From Zhengitettix transpicula (Eukaryota > Arthropoda > Insecta > Orthoptera > Tetrigidae): DNA of 64,000 bases. The translations under genes were made by a program, and so were the position numbers. The stretch covers positions 78,803,009 to 78,867,008 of the forward strand of contig CM073594.1 in NCBI GenBank assembly GCA_037074705.1, read 5' to 3'. Positions 13,473 through 24,600 of the stretch are shown in pieces (the first letter of the stretch is position 1; each line of letters starts with the position of its first letter). The notes beneath the pieces are model-generated. The model was not told where the DNA came from. It made no database searches and saw only the letters and a program-made list of their open reading frames with translations.

Positions 13473-15613
13473 CACCAGCCGGCACGGAATAGTGTAACTT
13501 TCGTTCCTGATGAAGGAAGCTGAGAGCCTCCGAAAATTTGAGGAATAACCTTTGGTTCCCTTTGGCTATACCGTACTTCATTTTCAGGTAAGCCTCTTTC
13601 CTGTCATACTAATATCACAATCCTTTCATACCAATATCACAATTATATAACATACACACATACATACAGTCAATTTTATTTATTAGATTAGATTAAGCAA
13701 GGAACTCTGTGCTCAGTTACAATACATATATTTAAAAGACAAGGATCAGCAAATGTTCTTAAATATTATTCTTCATTGAATCAGACGATAACTATTGAGA
13801 TTTTATAGAAGTAACAAACTATGAACAAAATGACCAGAGTTGAAAATATCTTGTAGATAATTTTATCCAATAAAAGCAAACATTATATAAGGTAAATAGT
13901 TTCATATCTGTTTGACTTACACCATTCCACTGAGAAACTTAATTAAAAGAAGGAACCAGAAAGTCTGAGAGAAACATCCTATAAAATTTAAAAGTCCATC
14001 TATAGAATAGGATATGACAAGTAGAATTCTTCTTCCATATTTATCTGAACAAATTCCCCAGATAAAAGAACTAAATATCATGCCTGCAACAATAACAAAA
14101 TAGTTACAGAATATTAAGTTTTTCATAGAATGCTTCAAGGAATATCTATAATTGTCACATTAAAAAAGTGAATGAGAACAAATTTGCACATATTTCATTC
14201 ACTCTCTGCAATACAAATTTCAAATGACCAGACACTGCAATCTACTGTGGCTGTCCCCATTATACTCCCCTCCAAAATTTCTTCAGTAAACCCAACTCAT
14301 ATAAACCCTTCACCTCGTCAACAATTAACAATCTTCAAATAAACTCCATTTCCACTCTCACAACTCCCCAACCTACATCTAGCAAAATTAGTAATGCCTC
14401 CTCCTAAGCCACTATCCTCTATTTACCATTCCAACACCCTACACTATCTACCTAAAGAAACACTCTGAACCCAAACAAATTACTTCTATCCTTTTGCACA
14501 AAACTTGAAAATCTCATCTTCCATATCACACCACTTATTAATCTCCTATCAATCCTATTACCCAAGCTTATTGAAGCAAAATACATGAACCCTTATCATC
14601 CCACAAACCTCTCCTTGTGCATATGGAGTGCCTGAGGAGTAATATTCAACAAACTTTCCCTTTTTCTCAATACCCACGAAATAGAAATCCCTCTCCTGTC
14701 CGAAACAAAACTCACCCCCACCCACCGCCTCAACTTCTGTGAGTATCAGGCCACCCTGACATCATCTCTCTAAAAATAAATGTTCCCTGCAGACACAATA
14801 AACAATGTGTAGATTCCACAAACACAAACAGTACAATATTTATATACTTACATTCCAAACTGACTTGGAAATACCATATAACAAAAACTACAAAAACAAG
14901 TTGAGAATAAGAATAGAGAACTACAGTGGCTGATAAGGGCATCTATGTAAAATAAAATCCTGATCTACAAAGCAGACATAATCAAACCAATATGGAACCA
15001 AATTATGGGGATGTGCATCCAAGTAAAATATAGCTATAGCAATTATTCAAAGGTACCTATCCAAGATACTCTGTTAATTTGTGAATGTTCCATGCTATGT
15101 AATGAACCTCACGTTGCATACAAATTTACATGTTCCAATGGTACAGGAAGACATCCATGATAAAGCTATCAAGCATAATGCAATTCTAGACAAACATCTG
15201 AATCTGCTACTGGACCAACTCCTAGAACCAGTGCGCAGCAAAAGACTCAAGAAAGATTTGGGCTAGTGAACTAGTTGAAGTCATAGTATCTCATGTTATT
15301 TAAATTCTACAGGTGATATCATTTGATATCTCCCTGGCCATGTCTCTTAATGCTAGTATATCCAGTAACAATCAGCAAATTAGCTCATCTATATATATAT
15401 ATATATATTTGCAATATTGGTATGGAAAGGATAGAGAGATAGGTTGTGGCTTACCTGAAAGTGAAGTGCGGTGTCGCCAAGAGGAACTGAAGGTTGTTCT
15501 TCAGTTCCTCTTTGCGACACCGCACTTCACTTTCAGGTAAGCCACAACCTATCTCTCTATCCTTTCCATACCAATATTGCAAATATTTTTGACAATGTCA
15601 CATTCTTACTATT

Positions 15614-15676
<63 letters not shown>

Positions 15677-18600
15677 TTGTCCAGCTGTTTGAACATTTTG
15701 TTCATTGTTGCATGTGGACAAAGAAGTATGGCCAATTTTCAATTGTGTCATCAAATATTTTGTCCACTTATCTGTCGACAAAAGTACTCAATCTTTCACA
15801 TTCCAAATCTACCATCACATAGTTTGTGCCCTACACCTGAGAAGTTAATGTTCATCTGAAGATTAAAACATACAACTTCCTTAGATTTGTCTTTTACCGT
15901 TGATCCATAGGTTTTCTGGTTGAAGAAAATCCTGAAACCCTTGGAGTAATTTCCAATCCATCACTAACATTGCAGAGACACGGAAGATCTACCATTGTTA
16001 AAGCTCAGAAATGCAATATCATCCACCATGCTCTACATAACACAAATTGGAGTCAGCAAAAACAGACCATACTACTTGCTACTGCCCCATTGAACTTCAG
16101 AATGCTACAATGTTCACTAAACTCCACTCTTTGTATTGCAACTGGATACCACATAATGTCTGCACCCAACATGCTGAAACAGAAGTCTATCCATCGAACC
16201 TTTAGAAATTCTTCGTGTCATGCTATGGTCTCCATGATCCATACTATTCACTAGTTAATCCACTACCACCCCCACATCATATGAAGGAAGCACTGGCCAA
16301 GTACAGTGAAAGCAGAGTGAATTAGGTGCAGGAACAGCAGTGAGGCACTGAATGTGACATCAAATATGTCAGAAAATCTTATATATAAATTGGTCAGAGA
16401 CACACTGAGTCAGTACAGGGCAAAAAGTATACTGGATGGTATTCAATCCTGAATTTATACAAGATTCAGTCAACTTTAAAATGACATAAAAACACCTCTT
16501 TACATGCCAAATGTGTCAAAACCAATTTACTCCTGAGGCATTATGGATCAATTTCATTGCATGCCATGAAAATATGATAATAGAAGTAACATCATTAATC
16601 AACCAGTATTTTGTACTTTGATCTGACTGGATCGTACAAGTTGCATAGTACTTTGTACATGTTTGCCCTGAATAACATAAACAACAGGCATTTTCGTATG
16701 ATCTTCAACAAATTTTCTGTACAGTAACAAGCATTCCTGGTATAAAGCACAGTCTATAATTTATTCAATTAACAACCAGAAATTTTCTTCTATGTAATTT
16801 TATTAAGCACTCCACATTACTGTAAATGTTTACTACATTGCTCTTACCCATCTCCTGTCCCTGTTTCAGCCTCACAAAATTTTTATCTTTAGCTTGTGAT
16901 AAAGTTCACAATTATTAATGGCAATTTTATCAAGTTGCCATTGTAAAATCAAACAACAATGTTCATTATTATGACTGAACAATATGTAACATGATATACT
17001 TACCATTCTCAAGGTTGACAATAAACTGATTCAACAAAAGGAGAACACCTTTGAAAATTTGAACTATGTATTCTATCCAACAAGATGATCAATATTCATT
17101 CTGAGGTAAGCCATACTATTACTCCTTTATCCATCCTATACACAAATTATTTTGATGATGTTGTGGGGACGAATATTCCGTGTCCCCACGCGAGCAAGAG
17201 GGTCCCGTTACGCGTCCCGTTAGGGGATGCAAACAATGCTCCCCACCAAGTAACGGGACCCTACCGAGCTCCTACAGCGTGCACACGGAGAGCGCCATTC
17301 TGTTTCCGGCTCTCGCGCGAGACATTACCTGTGCTTCCCGACAACGGCCAGAGTCGCACCACGTGGTGGAATAAAGTTTTAGTTTAGGAGACCAGGCTTA
17401 TTACTCCCGGCTCCGGGAATCCTAACCCTGCACGAGTCTCTCCTATATTGGTGACCCCTACGATGGACATTTTGAACAACAAAATCGCCGAGCTACAGCA
17501 GGAGATCGCAAGGCTGAAGGAGGATCCACGTGGCCAACACCATGACGCAGCACAGGTCTGTAGGATCACACCGAAGCTGCCGGCTTTCTGGGCGGACAAT
17601 ACGGACGTCTGGTTCGCCCAGGCGGAAAGCCAATTCGCCATCGCCGGCATCACGCAGGACGCCACCAAGTTCAACCACATCGCAGCTCACCTCGAACAAA
17701 GATGGGCTGCGGAAGTCCAGGACATCCTCGTCAACCCGCCAGCAACAGGCAAGTACGAGTGTTTAAAGAAAGCTCTGATACAGAGACTTTCGCCCTCACA
17801 AGAGCGAAGAACTCGGCTGCTGCTCAGCGAAGCCGAACTTGGCGACAGATCTCCGTCGCAGTTCCTGCGGTACCTCCGCAGCCTAGTAGGGCCTACTCAA
17901 GTGTCGGACGATTTCCTGCGGACGTTGTGGCTGCAGCGCCTGCCGGCCTACGTACAGGTCGCGGTCCAAAGTCATATAGACGCACCGCTCGCCACGGCCG
18001 CCCAAATCGCTGACAGGCTTATGGAGATTCCAACACCCGGTCTTCCACCGCACGTCCACGCTGCCAGCACGAGCTCACAGTCCACCAATCAGGCAGATGA
18101 ACTCCACGGCCCATCAGCCCCTAGCCTCGAGCAGCGCCTGGAGGCGCTCACCGCGGAAGTCGCAGCCCTACGAGGCGAACGAAGGCCGCCAGCACGCCGT
18201 CAGCCGCCCGAACAACAGCGTGGCCGCCGCGACAACGCCAGCACCGGGAAATGCTGGTACCACAGACGGTTCGGTAGCCGGGCTCAACGCTGCGAACCCC
18301 CGTGCAGCTACACCCAGGGAAACGAGTAAGGCAGCCGGCAATGTCTTATTATCCTTATTCTCTTCCTCTTTTTCTCCCCATTCCTCTACTTGATTTGAGA
18401 TATTACTCTCCCTTTCTCCATTTTCCTCATAATATCCCCCCTCACCCTTCTAAAACCACCATCTATCTCCATCCATTCCCCCCATCTCCACTACTAAAAT
18501 AAACAATTATGTGGAGAAATTTAATAGAATGGAAGTTCAACAATCACAGAATATAAATAAAATAATTATATTATTTTTTAATGTGAAACTGAAATATATA

Positions 18601-21600
18601 AAAGTGATACATAGAATTTTATATATACTAGTGTATATATACCTGTGTAACTCATTGCATTCAGCCAGCCTTTATCACTGGATGAAAGGTTAAGATCACA
18701 TTCTGCAGATGGCAAAAGGAATGACATTGAAACAGTGCTGAATTGATTAGCCAATACTGCCACAAATGATGACAATAGAAGCATGATGTTGTATAGTCCA
18801 TAACCTACAATGTACGAAATTGTACAAAATATGACATTAAATATTAAATTATTCGATACACATGAAATAAGCCCATGGTGTAAAACAATCATTAAACCTT
18901 TTGTGCTCCAATTTGTCAGCAGAAGTGTCTATTTCCAATCACTCACAAGCCAATTTGTAATGACCAAAAGCAAACATTGTTGGTCAAAATTGTTGGTGTT
19001 GTGACTTTGGGCATGAGCAGCTATTGGAAATTGGATTTTGGCCAGTTTGACAGTGCTGCAGTGAGTATAAATCTATTCATGGAAAGGTCATTTGGTTTGG
19101 CCAATATAGAAAGTAGGACATAGTTTACAATTAATTTGGTAGATGATATGGGAGAAGTGGCAGGTAGGCCTCATGCTGGGTTGTTTGGGAAGGGAGTTGA
19201 GACAGAGTGGTGAAGTAACATGGGACAGAAGAATGCTGATGAAGGTTTGAACCAGGCTGTGTGTTTGAACAAACAACTGAGCCAAATCTATGTCAAACAC
19301 CAAACCATCCAGAACCTCCAACACAAAGCTGATATTGCCATTTTCCTGGCTGATCAGGCTGTCATAATGAATGTGGAGAGTTACACAATTGACGCACTTC
19401 ACCAGCTGAGGGATGACAAAACTTGTAAACCTTTCCCTACTGATCCTAATCCTTCTATTACTTCTGATATAGACACATGGCCTACTCCAAAATATCATAG
19501 AACACCTATATGGGTTTCTGGGCTACCCATTTGTCGCTGGAAACAACTACTCCACAGAAGGGATTTCCACTTTGGTGGATGAATCCCTCCAACCTATAGT
19601 GAAAAACTTTCATTAAAGACACGAACCATTTCATTAAAGACACAAACCATTTCCTTAGCTGCCTCTGTGAACTTCCAAGACCACTTCCACCTGATACCCT
19701 CCTGGTTACCATAGATGTTGTCTCTTTACACACTAATATCTCTCTGATAGTGGCCTGATGGCATATTTCTTGTCCTGCAAATTCTTTCCCAACCAGTAAT
19801 TTTCTGAATTCCCTCACCAATAATTACTTCTTCTTTCAAAACAACATCTACCATCAAATTAGTGGCACTGCAATCGGCACCCAGATGGCACCTTCCTATG
19901 CCAACCTCTTCATGGGAAAACTGAAATGGCAACACTTAAATTCCTCTTCACTGAAATCCTTAACCTGGTTCCAGTTCACAGGTGATATTTTCATACTATG
20001 GATACATAGACCAGATGCCCTTTCTGATTTTCTTGAAAAACCTAAACTCCAAATTCCCCATTAAGTTCACTTGGAACTACTCCCCCACCAACATCGCCTT
20101 CCATGATGTTGATATACACCTCAGTTCTGGCTTAATCATCACATCAGCCCTCATTAAACCCACAAACGCCTTACAATATCTTCACTTCAGCAGTTGTCAC
20201 GCTAACATACTGTGGGGACGAATATTCCTTGCCCCCATGTGAGCAAGAAGGTCCTGTTACATGCCCCACTAGGGGATGCAACCAATGTTCCCCACCAAGT
20301 AACAGGACCCTACCGAGCCCCTACAGCGTGCATGCAGAGAGAGCCCATTCTGTTCCCTGCTCTCACGCAGCACGCACCTCTGCTCTCCAAATAATGGCCA
20401 GAGTCGCACCACATGGTGCAATAATAGTTTATTGCTTCCAGCTCTGGGTATCCTAACTCTGTGCAAGTATCTCCTATAATACCATATGCTCCCTCCCATA
20501 TAGTTTAGTCCTTAGGAGAGCTCGCATGCTTGTAACAGTCTCACCATCTACACTAACCAGATCCTCAATGCTTTCATAAACAGAAACAAATATCCTGTCA
20601 CTATCCATTGTAAAACTATCCAAACCCATCAAATAACATAGTCCACCCCTAACCACAACCTACTTTCCTGGACTACAAAATATTACTTCATTCTCTGCTT
20701 GGCCTACACTGGACTGCAATCCAATCCAGATCTAAAAAACATCCTTCCCACAACACTTCCTACCTGTCCAAGATTTTCCTTCAGGTGCCCTCCCAACCTC
20801 TGTAATATGCTTGTTCACCCTTGCAGGCCCTACCCTATAACTGCCGAACTTAAGGCAGGTTGCCAACCTTGAGGTAGGAACAGGTGTCATCTGCCCTATC
20901 TTTCAGCTCACTACAATTCTCCAAAATAATCCACAAATTGCCACCTACAGAACAAAAGAAAACATTACTTGCCTCTACATTACCTAACAAATCAGTTGCA
21001 AATTCTGTCCTGCTTTCTATATTGACCAAATCAAACAACCTCTCCATGAATGCATTGCTAACAAACACAGCACTATCAAACTGGCCAAAACCCAATAGCT
21101 GCTCATGCCCAAACATTTTGACCAATGCTTCACACTGATCCTACTGAAAGCCTGACTTATCAGATTCTGAACTCCATCTTTAGAAACTCTCCTTCCAACA
21201 TGTCTTAGAGTCTAGGCACAGTCCACTAATATTATAATAATAGTCATTATTGTTATATTGAAATATTGTTTTATATAATAATAATTATTTATATTTTTAT
21301 TATAATCATACGTTTATTCCTTTGCCCAATATTACTAACTTACTCTTTGTCACTTCCTTTTCTGCTCTTTATATATTACCTTCCAATCTAATAAGTATGC
21401 ATCATATGCATGTATGTATTTTTCTGTTATTTTCCATTGTTGTGACCTTTCTTTGAGAGAGAGAGAGAAAAATATTTTTTAGCTTTGTTGGGTGCCAGTT
21501 GTTGCTGTCTAATAGCTGGTGCACCTCAGTTTGAATTTGTCATTTGCACCTGGCCAGCATGCAGTTGGCACTTTCTGACAAAGTGGACTCAGTTCCTAAA

Positions 21601-24600
21601 AAATTTGAAATTTTATTTTCTGCTCAGACTGACTGGACTAACTGTTGATTACAGGTAAGTCAAAACTGTATATTACCTGAGGAAGTCCTAAAGTTGTGGA
21701 TGAAATGCCATATTAAAATGAATTTGTTTTTATTAATTAATACAAATTTTTCTGACATGTTGACTGTTATTTATTTACTAAAAAATAATTGGCAGATTAT
21801 ATTACTCTGTATATGTACAAGATTTCAAATGCTGCTGTTTCTGGTAGAGAATTATTAAAACATAAAAGAGAAACCTCGTGTGAACATTAGTTTATTATGA
21901 GTTTGTTGAGCTTTTACTCTACACATGCTTTAATTGTGATTTATTAAAACAATTAATTCATCACAACTAAACAAGGAATAAATTGAAATTGCTAGTTCAA
22001 TTAAACTTGCACTATTTTACGTTCAGTTGACAATACCTTATTTAATTTTCATCAAGGTTAAATATATTGACTACATATTTCTCTACTTACTGTGGTGATA
22101 AAGCAAGACTAACCTGTTTTAGCTATTGCAGTCTCAAAATCCACACCATTTGTTTCATCAAAATCTCTACCTCTGCCATCTACAACAAGAACAAAATTAA
22201 TTAACTATACACCACAGTTATTTTTTTCTTGAAATGCTACAAGAAAGTAGCTTTGTTATAATACCAGCTCTGTATGCTAAAGGAGATAATTTAAATCATA
22301 AACACAATATTCAAACAAGTTCATATTCATTTATCAAAAAACACACATACTTCACAGTTGTATTATTCAAAGTATACCTAAAAAATTCACAATTACTTTA
22401 CTGTACACTAACTTAATATATTCTTATGAATGCATTCATAATAATTTGGTTTGTTATACATGTGGGACACACTGCATTACATGAATACTATGCATATGGA
22501 TAGGAGTGAACATAACTGTTTCATTTGGGGGTAGGATGAGGTTAGGTAATGCATGGGGGATCCACTTTGCTGCTGCAGGTACTGTAGAATTCCCACCACA
22601 GTTTTCATTTTGTTTATTTTACAGTTATTTACTGTTGTTAGTCTGGTTTCAAAAATAATGTTGTAATACCCTGAAATAATACTCAATTCCAATAAAAAAA
22701 TATTATACTCATAAATGTAACCACAACATTACTCATAACAACTGAATTTAAAGATCTACTACAATCCTTTAACTTAATTATTACAATTCAGGACTCACAT
22801 ACAAAACTAAATCTCTCATAGACTATATTATCACCAATGCTCCTAAGAGCATTCACACCTAAAAAGTTGTGGAGTATATCTGACCACTATGGGCAAGAGA
22901 TAACTCTAAAATATGAAAAGCTAACCCCAAACTCCAGACAAAAATTCAAGAATTCTAAAATTATCTGACTAACACAGAAACTAACATCAACTAATTGGAA
23001 TAGTGTTATAGTTGATAATATTCCAAATTCAAAATGGGGAAGGTTCCAACTTTCCATAATGCAAGCCTTCAATGAATCTTGCCCTGCAATAATAAAATAG
23101 GCAAATAAGTCTGAGAACTCTCTTAAATACTTTACTTCTGAATGTGATCAAATTAGAAACAATATAAGAGTCTTAATTTACATCTATAAAACAATTGAAC
23201 TTGAAATAATTAAACTATAGCAAACTAGCCTTAAACACAGATATAAACAATTGTTTCAAAACTGCAATTCAGTACACTAATTGAATTGAATACACAACTC
23301 ACACTGCAGGTGCCTATTTCTGCAACTATTGGTTGTGATGTGGCATTACATGTTTAATTTGCAAATAAGAAAAACAAAATGAAAACTGCGGTAGGAATTC
23401 TATAGTACCTGCAGCACCTTAAATGGATCCCCCCTGCCATACCTAACCCCATCCTACCCCCAAATTGCCATCCATGCACCCCTCTTCACTCCAATCCTAC
23501 AGAGGTCTATAAAAGGCCTCCCTTCTCTCCTCATTATGAGTCCATCATTTTCATGTCATGACTTAGGAAAGAAGTGTAACTCCTGATTGGGGTTTTCCTC
23601 TCACTGGCTCTAAGTTATGGTTTTTAAATTAAGGTTCCCATAAGCCATGACATCTAGTCCAGATTTAAGGGTTAGTTGCTGCTCCACATGTGGCTGAGGC
23701 ATGGAATTGGGGATGCTGTGTCCCCACAGTAAACCCATCTCCCATTTCTGGAAGGGTGTGGGACAAGTACCAAATGCCTGACCTTAAACTACAGATGTGG
23801 CTGTACGTGACCCTTGGATACCTTTTCTACATTTTTGCATCCACCCTTACAATCCCTCCTAATGATATAAGAGTGGAATGGCCATTCCATAGATTACCCT
23901 GTCACATTCTCACACCGAAACCATCAGAGTTATCAGCTCAGCTACTAGGGACAGCTTCTAGCAACATCACTGCATGCTTGGTTAGTTCCAATTCTTCCTT
24001 CTGAAAGCATCTAGCTGCCTAGCTCTCTCAGCCTACAAGATTACTTGTCTAGTACCTAGACAGTGTAGCTTCTCATGTCTGTTCCACTTTGTTGAGATCA
24101 AATGTCAACACTTACACTATGAAATAAGTTTTTTTTTTCATCACAACAATGAATGTGCTCACATGCTTTCAGTAAACACCATGAAATGCTCTTGTAATTG
24201 TTCAACTATAAATGTCTGATTTCGCTCTAAGTGATTATTTCCTGTTTCCAAATCTTAATAAATGGATGGTTTGCTGGATGAAGATTTGCTTTGAATGGAG
24301 AACTCCTAACTGAGAAACAAACATCAATTTTGCTTATTTTTGGAATTACTTTTATACTGAAGGTATAAAGAACAAAGAAAAATTTGTGTACCATGTGTAT
24401 TGATTCATAAGGAAACTATGTTGAAAAATGAAAACTTTTTCTTTTCCACACTAAACAAGTTCTGAAACATAGCCCAATTAAAAATTAACTGTTGATTTTC
24501 AATGCCAATTTATTTTGTTGTATACAGGGCAATTGATATACATGTTGAATATAACAAATCTATTGAGTTTAGTTCAGTGAATATAAATTTAAATACATTA

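Noticed and set aside
17493..18393. Other long ORFs overlapping the Gypsy gag (both strands)
   Set aside because: Shadow frames caused by high GC; only the 17463 frame shows capsid and knuckle motifs.
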